DNA from: Dryocola sp032000125
Lineage (GTDB): Bacteria > Pseudomonadota > Gammaproteobacteria > Enterobacterales > Enterobacteriaceae
NCBI GenBank assembly: GCA_032000125.1
Contig: DAMALH010000004.1
Span: 62,001-126,000 of the forward strand
DNA length: 64,000 nt
Direction of reading: 5' to 3'
A program made the translations under genes and the position numbers. Position 1 is the first letter of the stretch; each line of letters starts with the position of its first letter. A model generated the notes under the pieces. It was not told where the DNA came from, searched no databases, and saw only the letters and a list, made by a program, of their open reading frames with translations. Below are positions 24,372 to 32,814 of this stretch, piece after piece.

Positions 24372-25904
24372 TTAGCCAGGGAGGGCTGAATCTGTCATAA
24401 ACAGATCCCAACCGGTTACCGTATTCCAGTATTGCTTCTCTCGCTCCAGATCCAAAAGAACAAGCGCGTTTTCACTAAACCAGTCCTCAGGGAAGCGCAG
24501 CGTCCAGTGGTTATAATCCGTTTCCAGAATCAGCGACGCGGGCGTGGTTGTCGCCTGGCGCTGGTTATTGAGCAAGATCCCCAGGCGAAGAAGCTGGATA
24601 AGCGGCAAAAGCTGCTTTTTCTTATACAGCGTAAAATCCGGGATTTCTTCAAGCTTAAGCGCCTTGCGATGGAAGCGAACCAGCGTTGCCATGGCCTGTT
24701 GCTGTTCCTGGTTAAACCCCGGCAGGTTACTGTTATGCAGAATATAGGCCGAGTGGCGATGGCAGCCGCTGTGGCTAATGTTCAGCCCTACCTCATGCAG
24801 CAGCGCGCTCCAGCGTAACAGGTCGGCTAAGGGGGCAGAGGCGTATTTAGGGTTTTGCTGTTGCCATTGCTGATACAGACTGATGCTTGTGTTTAACACC
24901 CTCGTGGCCTGGTCGCGGTCAACGTTGTACTGATTGGCCAGGCTTTCGGCGGTACGGCTGCGAATATCCCTGTGCCGGAAACGGCCCTCCATTTCATACA
25001 GCACGCCTTCACGCAGGGCGCAATCAGAATAGCGTAATGCCTTAATCGACAGCGCGGTAAAAACGCCGATTAGGATAGCCAGACCGGGAATAAAAACGGG
25101 AACACGATCTTCGCTGAGGCCGGGCAGGCTGAGGCTGCTAACCTTTTTATATTCCAGCACCTTATCGCGCAGCATATGCAGGCGTGGCAGAGTAATAATG
25201 CCGTCTTTTTCGCCCATCGCCATTAGCACTTCGTGAATAGCTTTAATGCTGCCGGAGGTGCCCAGGGCTACGTCCCAGCCGTGGGTACGATACTGCGGGG
25301 CCAGGCTCTCAAGCTTTTGCAACGCCGCAATGCTGGCCCGGTTAAATTGCGACGCGCTGATTTCCCCGTCGGGGAAAAACGTTTTCGCAAAACTGACGCA
25401 TCCCATGCGGCGGCTTTCCACAAGCGTGGGTTCAAAATTCTCGCCAATCACCATTTCCGTGGAGCCGCCGCCAATATCAACCACCAGCTTACGGCCTCTT
25501 TCGGGCTGCGTATGCTCAACGCCCATAAAAATGAGGCGGGCTTCTTCCTGCCCGGAAATAATCTCAATAGGGTAAGGAATAACTTTGCTGGCGCGTTTTA
25601 AAAAATCAAGCGCGTTAACGGCCTGGCGCAAAGTATGGGTGCCGACGATGCGAATATTGGCCGCCGTAAACCCCTGCAGGCGCTCGGCAAATAGAGCCAG
25701 GCAGGAGAGGCCGCGCTCCATGGCTTCATCAGACAGGTGGTTATTTTCATCCAGCCCGTCGGCCAGATGGATGCGCTGTTTAATCCGGCCAATAGGCTGT
25801 AAGGCACCGTCGACGACGCGAGCGATGACCATATGGAAGCTGTTAGATCCCAGGTCAATTGCCGCATATTCAGCTGGCCGGGACGTTTTCATTTTTATTG
25901 GCAT
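24372..25904 (-). CDS. ppx: Exopolyphosphatase Ppx (additional copy?)
   Basis: This 510-residue enzyme of the Ppx/GppA family hydrolyses terminal phosphates from polyphosphate. The actin-like phosphate-binding motifs AAIDLGSNSFHMVIARV and VVDIGGGSTEMVIGENFEP, the linking VGTHTLRQA and the C-terminal HD-like domain with LLHEVGLNISHSGCHRHS are present. It resembles E. coli Ppx (513 residues) along its full length and starts three bases after ppk. The position, directly behind fliE, is unlike E. coli, where ppk-ppx lies far away, so this may be a second copy; a search of the complete genome would settle that. Confidence 0.9.
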   Translation of the reverse strand: MPIKMKTSRPAEYAAIDLGSNSFHMVIARVVDGALQPIGRIKQRIHLADGLDENNHLSDEAMERGLSCLALFAERLQGFTAANIRIVGTHTLRQAVNALDFLKRASKVIPYPIEIISGQEEARLIFMGVEHTQPERGRKLVVDIGGGSTEMVIGENFEPTLVESRRMGCVSFAKTFFPDGEISASQFNRASIAALQKLESLAPQYRTHGWDVALGTSGSIKAIHEVLMAMGEKDGIITLPRLHMLRDKVLEYKKVSSLSLPGLSEDRVPVFIPGLAILIGVFTALSIKALRYSDCALREGVLYEMEGRFRHRDIRSRTAESLANQYNVDRDQATRVLNTSISLYQQWQQQNPKYASAPLADLLRWSALLHEVGLNISHSGCHRHSAYILHNSNLPGFNQEQQQAMATLVRFHRKALKLEEIPDFTLYKKKQLLPLIQLLRLGILLNNQRQATTTPASLILETDYNHWTLRFPEDWFSENALVLLDLEREKQYWNTVTGWDLFMTDSALPG

Positions 25905-25907
25905 ATT

Positions 25908-27968
25908 TTATTCTGCTTGTTCTGATGATTTGATGTAATCATAAATCGCCAGCTGCGCACGAACTTTGCGGCGATTGCCTCGTGGGACATAGTGGTTATG
26001 CTGTTCTTTATCAATGGTGCGGGCTTTTACCGTGTCGCTAAATAATATATCGATAATATCTAGCATGTATTTTTTCAGACGCGGGTCCAGCAGCGGTGCG
26101 GCAACTTCAATGCGGAAATCAATATTACGGGTCATCCAGTCTGCGGAGGATATCCAGATATTGTCATCGCCAGCGTTTTTAAAGATGTAGATGCGGTCAT
26201 GTTCCAGGAAACGGTCGACGATGCTGATTACATGAATATTATCGCTTATTCCCGGCTGCTGGGGGATGAGCGAGCACATGCCGCGCACCAGAATATTAAC
26301 GGGCACGCCGCCCTGCGAGGCAGCGTAAAGCCGCTCGATTAAACCAGCGTCAACCAGGTTATTTAATTTAAGCGTAATACCGCAGGCTAAGCCTTTTTGC
26401 GCATTCGCGATTTCCCGATCGATGGCTTTATATAATAGCTGGCGTGAATTTTGTGGTGAAACCATCAGGTAATTGAAACGTACCGGGCGATAGGGGTTTT
26501 CAATAAAGTTAAAGACCTCACGCACTTCATTGGTGATGCGTTCATCAGCGGTTAACAAGGAATAGTCGGTATATATTCTGGCCGTCTTTTCATTAAAGTT
26601 ACCGGTGCCAATATGGGCGTAACGCACAATCTTTCCGTCTTCAAGCCGTGAAATCAAAAATAGCTTTGAATGAATTTTCAGCCCCGGCACGGAGAAAATA
26701 ACGTGCACGCCGGCTTCCGTCAGGCGCTTTGCCCAGTGAATATTAGCTTCTTCATCAAAACGCGCCTGCAGTTCCACCACCACGGAGACTTTTTTGCCGT
26801 TGTGCGCCGCGTGGATCATGGCATCGATAATGCGCGAGTTTTTGGCAACCCGGTAAATGTTGATGCGAATGGACAGCACGCATGGGTCAAATGAGGCCTG
26901 ACGCAAAAGTTCCAGAACGTGCTCAAAGGTATGGTAAGGGTAATAAAGCAGGATGTCCCGCGCGCGAATAGCTTCGAAACCATTACGGAATTTATCAAAC
27001 CCGGTGTGCCTTATGCTGGGTAAAGGCTTATTGACCAGCGCGCTGCGGCCTACGCTTGGGAAGCTGATAAAATCTTTAAAGTTATGGTAGCGCCCGCCCG
27101 GAATAATAGAGTCATAGTGGGAGATAGAAAGCGCTTTACACAGCATATCGACCATCGCATCCGGCATATCGCGCTGATAGACAAAACGCACCGGCTCTGC
27201 GGTTAACCTTTGTTTTAAGCTTGAGGACATTAACTCCAGCAGACTGGATTCCATCTCCTGGATAAGGTCATACTCTGCATCACGGGTCATCTTCATGGAA
27301 TACGCGTTAAGGCTGTCGTATTCAAAAAAACCGTCAAAAATATTGGCTAAACAAAACCGTAAGACGTTATCAAAGAGGATTATCGGCTTTATGCGCCGTG
27401 GTTTTTCCGGCGGCAGGTTAATAAAGCGGGGGATTTTGTCCGATGGAATTTCCAGCAGCGAGTAGGTGATGTTTTCACCATGAATGATTTCAACCACCAG
27501 GTAGGTATAATCATCCTTCATAAACTGCACCAGATCGGTGTCCTGGTTAATGATGGTCGGCGTAATATACCTTCGCAGATCTCTTTCAAAGTAATTGTTT
27601 AGCCATACCTGCTGGTGCGCTGAAAGCTGTCTTTCATTAATTAAAAATATTTGCTTACGGGCCAGCTCAAATAATATTTCATTGTATAGCGTGTCAAAGT
27701 CGTTGCCGGTCTGAAGCACCTGGTCCTGTATCTTTTTTAGAAGCTTACGGGACGAGGAGTCAGAAAGCTGCTCTTCCTTAATGAGTATGCGGCGCTTTAA
27801 TTCTGCGACCCGTACCTTATAAAATTCATCAAGGTTGCTGGAATAAATGCCCAGGAAACGCATGCGTTCGATCAGCGGGTTGCTTTTGTCCGCCGCTTCC
27901 TGCAGCACACGAGCATTAAAGGACAGCCAGCTTAACTCTTTTTCAATATACATACTTTCCTGCGTCAT
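25908..27968 (-). CDS. ppk1: Polyphosphate kinase Ppk1 (additional copy?)
   Basis: Ppk1 makes polyphosphate from ATP. The 686-residue protein (688 in E. coli) has the N-terminal YIEKELSWLSFN.RVLQEA, the two phosphotransfer histidines in LKIHSKLFLIS and RYAHIGTGNFNEKTAR, and the C-terminal NRRKVRAQLAIYDYIKSSEQ. The start at 27968 is chosen because AGGGG lies eight bases upstream and the length then matches; an ATG at 28025 lacks a ribosome site. Many conservative changes from E. coli Ppk suggest a paralog or a moved gene. It forms an operon with ppx in the middle of the flagellar region. Confidence 0.92.
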   Translation of the reverse strand: MTQESMYIEKELSWLSFNARVLQEAADKSNPLIERMRFLGIYSSNLDEFYKVRVAELKRRILIKEEQLSDSSSRKLLKKIQDQVLQTGNDFDTLYNEILFELARKQIFLINERQLSAHQQVWLNNYFERDLRRYITPTIINQDTDLVQFMKDDYTYLVVEIIHGENITYSLLEIPSDKIPRFINLPPEKPRRIKPIILFDNVLRFCLANIFDGFFEYDSLNAYSMKMTRDAEYDLIQEMESSLLELMSSSLKQRLTAEPVRFVYQRDMPDAMVDMLCKALSISHYDSIIPGGRYHNFKDFISFPSVGRSALVNKPLPSIRHTGFDKFRNGFEAIRARDILLYYPYHTFEHVLELLRQASFDPCVLSIRINIYRVAKNSRIIDAMIHAAHNGKKVSVVVELQARFDEEANIHWAKRLTEAGVHVIFSVPGLKIHSKLFLISRLEDGKIVRYAHIGTGNFNEKTARIYTDYSLLTADERITNEVREVFNFIENPYRPVRFNYLMVSPQNSRQLLYKAIDREIANAQKGLACGITLKLNNLVDAGLIERLYAASQGGVPVNILVRGMCSLIPQQPGISDNIHVISIVDRFLEHDRIYIFKNAGDDNIWISSADWMTRNIDFRIEVAAPLLDPRLKKYMLDIIDILFSDTVKARTIDKEQHNHYVPRGNRRKVRAQLAIYDYIKSSEQAE

Positions 27969-28254
27969 TAGGGCATCCCCTGCTGGTGTAACAACCTTGT
28001 GTACCGTGTTTTTTTGTAATGTCATATAATTTCGGAAGGCAATTAATTATTTAACGTGGTAGCGAGACTGTATTCGCTAATGTCATTTGTGGCAGTAAGG
28101 TTTAACGCTAATCACGCACCAGTTTACATATTATTTATGACATTTTTGTTTCGTTTTCATTTCACTTTTATTTCAATTTAAGAGCGTTAAATACATCTGG
28201 ATTTTACTATTTTCGCATTGTATATTTCCTGCAAATTAATAAAAGGGGTTAATT
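27969..28254. promoter_or_regulatory. AT-rich gap upstream of ppk1
   Basis: This AT-rich divergent region between ppk1 and a small RHH gene presumably holds both promoters. No clear Pho box or other operator was recognised. Confidence 0.35.
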
Positions 28255-28506
28255 ATGACTACCGTTTCTCTTAATACCAGAATAACGCCAGAACTAAAGT
28301 CCACCCTCCAGCAGTACGCTGAAGCCAATAGCCTGACGATCAGCGCGGCAACCGAAAGCCTGCTGCTCGCAGCGCTTGAGTCGGCCGAAAAGCCCGATGC
28401 GCTCTCTGCCAAAGCCATTGATAGCCAGAACACTAAGGAAGAGACGCAGCCGCTCAGCGCGAAAGAGATCAACATGCTGCGCAAACTGTTGAAAAGAAAA
28501 AAATGA
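28255..28506 (+). CDS. Small ribbon-helix-helix-like protein
   Basis: This 83-residue protein has an N-terminal segment typical of Arc/CopG ribbon-helix-helix DNA-binding proteins: a short beta strand TVSLNTRI, then TPELKSTLQQYAEANSLTISAATESLLLAAL forming two helices (split: TPELKSTLQQYAEANS and TISAATESLLLAAL). The C-terminal tail is basic (LRKLLKRKK). AAGGGG six bases upstream supports the start. Its stop overlaps the ATG of the next gene by four bases, so the two form an operon. A regulator or antitoxin-like role is inferred, not shown. Confidence 0.75.
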   Translation: MTTVSLNTRITPELKSTLQQYAEANSLTISAATESLLLAALESAEKPDALSAKAIDSQNTKEETQPLSAKEINMLRKLLKRKK

Positions 28507-28721
28507 AACAGCACCCTGAAGCCGTCGCTACTTCTTATGAAGAAGCCTGTGAGCTACTGCGGGCCGGTTATGTGAAATCGGTTCGTCTGGCGTGGAATAT
28601 TGGTGCGGACGAGTTTTTTAGCCTGGCGGAAGGATGGTGCGACGCCGGTGCCAAGATCAAAAGAGAAGATAATTTCTTTATTATTTCTATAAAAGGTTTT
28701 CCGATCCCGCGGCTGGATTAG
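28503..28721 (+). CDS. Hypothetical 72-residue protein coupled to RHH gene
   Basis: This small protein is not recognised. It contains two aromatic-rich stretches (VRLAWNIGADEFFSLAEGW and NFFIISIKGFPIPRL), is neutral to slightly acidic overall, and has no signal peptide or membrane helix. It begins inside the stop codon of the RHH gene (ATGA overlap), which argues for translational coupling and a joint function. A toxin-antitoxin arrangement is possible but no known toxin motif is visible. Confidence 0.6.
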   Translation: MKQHPEAVATSYEEACELLRAGYVKSVRLAWNIGADEFFSLAEGWCDAGAKIKREDNFFIISIKGFPIPRLD

Positions 28722-28796
28722 CCTTACCCTGCCGTGTAGAGCGCATAAGCTTCTTATGGGCTTCCCTTATTATGCTTGCGAGATGCAATCAGCGTC

Positions 28797-29096
28797 TTAG
28801 TCATCCCCCTCAACCGGGAAGCCTGCCCGGCGGATGGCCTCTTTGCTGTCGTTAACGCCGTTGCCGTAAGCCGCATCAATTTCGCAGACCGGACTTGAGC
28901 CGCACGGCGGAAGGCGGACAGGCGTGGATAACCGCTTTTCTAAAGCTTCGATTTTTTGCCGCGCCATTAACAGTTCGCCCAGCGCCTGGTCACAGTGGGT
29001 AAGATGCACTCCGGCGGCTGTTTCACGCAGTGGATGCGCCTCTTGCCTGAGCCAGACCCGAATCTTTTCTATCTGCTTATTGCTCAGCTTGTTCAT
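28797..29096 (-). CDS. Hypothetical protein, phage-accessory-like
   Basis: This 99-residue protein (ATG at 29096; a TTG at 29126 is less likely) has a helical N-terminus MNKLSNKQIEKIRVWLRQEA, a segment ARQKIEALEKRLSTPVRLP that resembles the connecting part of phage early accessory (Ea22/Ead-like) proteins, and a C-terminus GNGVNDSKEAIRRAGF. The family is not firmly recognised. It stands alone between the RHH pair and yedF and may be a relic of an insertion. Confidence 0.5.
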   Translation of the reverse strand: MNKLSNKQIEKIRVWLRQEAHPLRETAAGVHLTHCDQALGELLMARQKIEALEKRLSTPVRLPPCGSSPVCEIDAAYGNGVNDSKEAIRRAGFPVEGDD

Positions 29097-29140
29097 AAAA
29101 TCCGGCCTTGAGGTGGATGGGCGCAAGCCTTAAACATCGC

Positions 29141-29169
29141 AAAACCCTGCGGGAGCGACCCGCAGGGTT
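29141..29169 (-). terminator. Terminator of yedE-yedF
   Basis: An 11-bp perfect stem (AACCCTGCGGG/CCCGCAGGGTT, loop AGCGA) lies seven bases downstream of yedF and is followed by T residues on the minus strand. Confidence 0.85.
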
Positions 29170-29175
29170 AATTCG

Positions 29176-29412
29176 CTAGCGCTGAATTAAATAGCGAATC
29201 GTCGGGCCATCCTGCTGAATATCCAGCACGGTATAACCGTGGTTTCTGGCATCAAGCGGGATGTTGTTGATGGACTGAGGGCAGTCGCTGACCACCTCAA
29301 GGATCTGCCCTTTCTTTAACTGCGGCATGGCTTCAAGCGTGGCGACCGCCGGGTAAGGGCAGGGCTCCCCAACCATATCCAGACGAAAATCCGGTACGAT
29401 TTGCTGACTCAT
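29176..29412 (-). CDS. yedF: TusA-family protein YedF
   Basis: YedF is a 78-residue sulfurtransferase-like protein of the TusA/SirA fold. The CPxP signature CPYP starts at Cys18, the residue that would carry persulfide or selenide. It overlaps yedE by four bases. The pair is proposed to move sulfur or selenium compounds; in many bacteria YedE-YedF accompany selenium metabolism, but that role is unproven in enterobacteria. Confidence 0.95.
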   Translation of the reverse strand: MSQQIVPDFRLDMVGEPCPYPAVATLEAMPQLKKGQILEVVSDCPQSINNIPLDARNHGYTVLDIQQDGPTIRYLIQR

Positions 29413-30623
29413 ACGTTCTCCTCAATGGCCCGACGCGGGGCATTACTCTTGCGGCTGAAAAAGCGCTTTTCCCAACCCACGAGTAGCACGAAGGCGGCCA
29501 GCAGCATTAAATAAGTGACCAGCAATCCGCCCAGCGGACCAAAGGTGTTTAACAGGTTAATTTTATCCCAACTGGTGGCGAGCGCAGGGGAGAGATCGTC
29601 CCAGTACCAGGCAAGGATAGTCGAGCCGATAACATTCCCAAGCCCGACCCACCAGTAGTGCACCTGGCCTTCAACGGCGCGGTACATCCAGCCGGTTTCG
29701 CAGCCGCCGGCTAATACAATGCCAAAGCCAAACAGCAGGCCGCCCAATACCGCATTCGGGCCGGCCCACATGATTTTTGCTTCAACGCCGAGCTGCACAT
29801 AGCTGAAGATGCCGATGGCGCTTACGGCCATACCGAGAATAATAGCTTTTGCCATATGGGTGCGGCCGGTTATCCACATATCGCGAAAAGCCGAGGTAAA
29901 GCAGATTTGCGCGCGTTCAATCAGCAGGCCAAAACCTACGCCAAACAGCATCGCCAGCCCAAGCTTTGGCTGGTTCATGGCGGTCAGCGCGGCCCAGCCG
30001 ATCATGCCGAAAAACACCAGCATGCCGATGCGGAAACGGCGTTTTGCCTGAGCAGGCTTTTGCGTTAACGGCGACGCGGCGGAGACTTTCTGCAGCTTAA
30101 CCGGAATGCGGAACATCGGTAACAGCGTAAAGCGTGCGCCAAACCATGAGCCCAGCGCCGTTGCCAGCGCAAAGAACCAGGCATGAAGCGAGAACTGCGG
30201 AATACCGGTGAAAAATGCTGCCAGGTTGCAGCCCATCGCCAGACGCGCGCCGAAGCCGGCGATAATCCCGCCCGCTACCGCCTGAATGATACGGATGCGG
30301 TGCTGCGGCATGCGCAGCTTAACGTTATTGGCCCAGAGCGCTGCGGCAAAGCAGCCGCCAAACATGCCGATAATCATCATGCCGTCGATACGCGTCAGCG
30401 GGCTGCCGTCCAGATGGATGAGTTTGTAATATCCCCACTCTTCGGCGTGTACGCCCATAAGCTGCAGCAGTTGCCCGCCCCAGCGGGTAAATTCTCCCGT
30501 TACGGCCCAGAAGGTGCCGGTAATGCCGAAATAGTAGGTAGAAAGAATGCCGGCTGCGATAACCGCAGGCATCGGCGCCCAGAATTTGATGAGATAGTGC
30601 TGTTTAAAATGTTGCCAGGACAT
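29409..30623 (-). CDS. yedE: YeeE/YedE-family membrane transporter YedE
   Basis: YedE is a 404-residue inner membrane protein (401 in E. coli) with about ten helices arranged as two YeeE/YedE repeats. Each repeat has a conserved Cys motif: MGCNLAAFFTG and AGGCETGWMYRAVEG. Related YeeE (TsuA) takes up thiosulfate through such cysteines. It is translationally coupled to yedF. Confidence 0.95.
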   Translation of the reverse strand: MSWQHFKQHYLIKFWAPMPAVIAAGILSTYYFGITGTFWAVTGEFTRWGGQLLQLMGVHAEEWGYYKLIHLDGSPLTRIDGMMIIGMFGGCFAAALWANNVKLRMPQHRIRIIQAVAGGIIAGFGARLAMGCNLAAFFTGIPQFSLHAWFFALATALGSWFGARFTLLPMFRIPVKLQKVSAASPLTQKPAQAKRRFRIGMLVFFGMIGWAALTAMNQPKLGLAMLFGVGFGLLIERAQICFTSAFRDMWITGRTHMAKAIILGMAVSAIGIFSYVQLGVEAKIMWAGPNAVLGGLLFGFGIVLAGGCETGWMYRAVEGQVHYWWVGLGNVIGSTILAWYWDDLSPALATSWDKINLLNTFGPLGGLLVTYLMLLAAFVLLVGWEKRFFSRKSNAPRRAIEENV

Positions 30624-30876
30624 GTGCCGCCTCTGAACTCAGAAGGGGGTGAAAGAAGACGGCTATTAAATCATTTTTTCAAGCCCTGCCAAATGACCGA
30701 GCCAGCACATTGGGAAAACTTCATTTTTTAATGATTTTCGTCAAACAAGCAGGCGGTTGGGCTTAGCCATTACGGAGTACGACGGGCGGCCATTATTGTT
30801 TCTGTTTCCTTTGCAACACTGGCAGGCTAAATGCTTTAATGCCAAAATTATTTTTTCTCCGCAGTCAGGATAGACG

Positions 30877-31290
30877 ATGAAGAAGATTGCAGTTTTAGCA
30901 GCGCTGTTGGCCTTAAGTGGTTGTGTGCAGGTTGATGATTATCGGAAAGTGGTGAAGGCTCCGGCGCCCGCCGGGCTTGCGGGTTACTGGCAGTCCGAAG
31001 GGCCGCAAAGCGAGATGGTTAGCCCGGAGGCGATTGCCACGCTTGTGGTCACGCCGAAAGGGGATACGCTCGACTGCCGTCAGTGGCAGCGTGTCATTGC
31101 TGTGCCGGGCAAACTGATGCTGCGTTCTGATTCACTGTATAACGTCACAGCAAAGCGTGAGATTTATGACGTAGAGCTTGAAGGCGATACGCTGGAGTAC
31201 GCCGGTATGACGCTTAAACGCGTGGAGCGCCCAACCCAGGAATGTGCGGACTACCTCGAAAAAAATCCCCTTACCACACCGCTTCGCTAA
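30877..31290 (+). CDS. yedD: Lipoprotein YedD
   Basis: YedD is a 137-residue predicted lipoprotein, the same length as in E. coli. The signal ends in the lipobox ALSGC with Cys16. VKAPAPAGLAGYWQ, GDTLDCRQWQRVIAVPGKL and the paired later Cys are conserved. Function is unknown. A hairpin (CCCCTGAG/CTCAGGGG, 31301-31328) follows and may end transcription. Confidence 0.94.
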   Translation: MKKIAVLAALLALSGCVQVDDYRKVVKAPAPAGLAGYWQSEGPQSEMVSPEAIATLVVTPKGDTLDCRQWQRVIAVPGKLMLRSDSLYNVTAKREIYDVELEGDTLEYAGMTLKRVERPTQECADYLEKNPLTTPLR

Positions 31291-31300
31291 CCTTCGGCTT

Positions 31301-31328
31301 CCCCTGAGCCAGCACATGTGCTCAGGGG
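31301..31328. terminator. Hairpin between yedD and antiporter gene
   Basis: An eight-base stem CCCCTGAG/CTCAGGGG with a palindromic interior lies between the convergent yedD and antiporter genes. No T tract is present, so this is a tentative terminator. Confidence 0.45.
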
Positions 31329-31352
31329 ATATGCTCCCATGCTTCCCGCAGC

Positions 31353-32681
31353 CTACTGCATTCGCCTGCGCCGTAACGCCAGGAGAGGGTTAACGGAGAT
31401 GCCATGCACTATTACGCTTGCCACCACCAGCGTCAGCGCGCAGTCCATCATATAGTTAGCCTCGTCGCCGCGCATGCCGTGCATCCAGGCGAAAGCGATG
31501 TAGTTCAGGCTTCCGATACCGCGTATACCAAGCCAGCTAATAGTTATACGCTGATACGCAGGCGCTGAAACTCCCCATGTCACCGCATACACCGCCAGCG
31601 GACGAATGATGACAAAGAGCAGCGCCGCCATCAGCAGCCCGTTGGGCTGCCAGTGCTGCGCAAGGGTAATGCCCAGGATGATGATCAGCGCAGCGGCAAA
31701 AAGGCGCTCGACGGTATCGCCAAACGACAGGGCGTCACCAATCACAAGCCCCATTGCTTTTACGCGGGTGGTTTCTGCAAATTCGTGTCTCTGGTGCGGG
31801 TTAACCATGATTTCAGCCGGTAACGCCGCACCGTTTTCTTCATCGCGCTCGTCGGGGAAATAGCGCTGAACTTTAATCTCCGCGTTTCTTAAGCCAACGC
31901 CTGCGGCAAAAGCGGCGAGGAAGCCCGAAGCGCCAAGCGACAGCGCAATAGCGTAGCTAAGCGCTATCAGCGACAGCGCAATAAAATCACTCGGAGCAAA
32001 TTCGCGCTGGGTATAGCGAAAATGGGTAGCCAGCAGCCCCACGGCGTACCCCAGCAGGTAGCCAATGAAGACGCCTGCGACCAGCGCCCATATCACTTCT
32101 ACCGTAAACCAGTGGGCAAGCGCAGCCGTGGTTATGCCGCCGTGGCTTTCAAAAAGCATCAGCGCCAGCAACAGCAGAGGCAGGGCGGTGCCGTCATTCA
32201 TCCCCGCCTCGGTGGAAAGCGACAGGCGCAGGCTGTCGTCATCACGTGCGTCGTTAATGGCAATCAGGCTGGCCAGAACCGGGTCGGTTGGGGCGATGAT
32301 AGCCGCGAAAGCAAGCGAAATGGGCCAGCTCATGCCCAGCAGATAATGCGCGGCAAGCATAATGCCGCCTACGGTCAGTAACATGGCGGGTCCCGCCAGC
32401 AACATGCCCATTTTCCAGCCTGCCGATCTGAAAGGTATGCGGATTTTAAGCCCGGTCATAAACAGCGAGGCCGCCATTGCCACTTCGGAAACGTGGGCGA
32501 TAATGGTGGAGTATTTGACGATATCTATATTGAGCAGGCCCAGCACCCAGGGGCCGCAGACGATGCCAACCAGCAGATAAAGACCAAAAAGAGGAACGAC
32601 GCTACGGTTGATCCAGCCATAGCTTAAGGACATCACTAACAGCAAAGCACCAGACGCGGCGGTCCAGGTTACAAAATTCAT
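31353..32681 (-). CDS. CPA1-type Na+/H+ antiporter
   Basis: This 442-residue inner membrane protein of the monovalent cation:proton antiporter-1 family has about twelve hydrophobic helices. The core motifs are IIAPTDPVLAS (Thr132-Asp133-Pro134) and STEAGMNDGTALP with the Asn162-Asp163 pair typical of electroneutral CPA1 exchangers. It probably exchanges Na+ or K+ for H+ to control pH. There is no equivalent between yedD and amyA in E. coli, so it is an insertion relative to that order. It is a single gene. Confidence 0.9.
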   Translation of the reverse strand: MNFVTWTAASGALLLVMSLSYGWINRSVVPLFGLYLLVGIVCGPWVLGLLNIDIVKYSTIIAHVSEVAMAASLFMTGLKIRIPFRSAGWKMGMLLAGPAMLLTVGGIMLAAHYLLGMSWPISLAFAAIIAPTDPVLASLIAINDARDDDSLRLSLSTEAGMNDGTALPLLLLALMLFESHGGITTAALAHWFTVEVIWALVAGVFIGYLLGYAVGLLATHFRYTQREFAPSDFIALSLIALSYAIALSLGASGFLAAFAAGVGLRNAEIKVQRYFPDERDEENGAALPAEIMVNPHQRHEFAETTRVKAMGLVIGDALSFGDTVERLFAAALIIILGITLAQHWQPNGLLMAALLFVIIRPLAVYAVTWGVSAPAYQRITISWLGIRGIGSLNYIAFAWMHGMRGDEANYMMDCALTLVVASVIVHGISVNPLLALRRRRMQ

Positions 32682-32781
32682 CTACAGGTTTCTCGCAAAC
32701 TACTTTTCAGTAGCCAAAAGGCTTTATTGGTGAGATTAAGCTTAGGATAAATTTTGTGGCTTCGTCGGGGCGGGTGAAACT

Positions 32782-32808
32782 GTCCTCTCCCGGCAACAAG
32801 GAGAGGAC
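32782..32808 (-). terminator. Terminator downstream of amyA
   Basis: A perfect nine-base stem (GTCCTCTCC/GGAGAGGAC, nine-base loop) lies six bases past the amyA stop. Only a short T run follows on the minus strand. Confidence 0.65.
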
Positions 32809-32814
32809 AAACCG

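Noticed and set aside
30660..30876. Possible small gene or riboswitch upstream of yedD
   Set aside because: No conserved aptamer pattern or supported frame was recognised.
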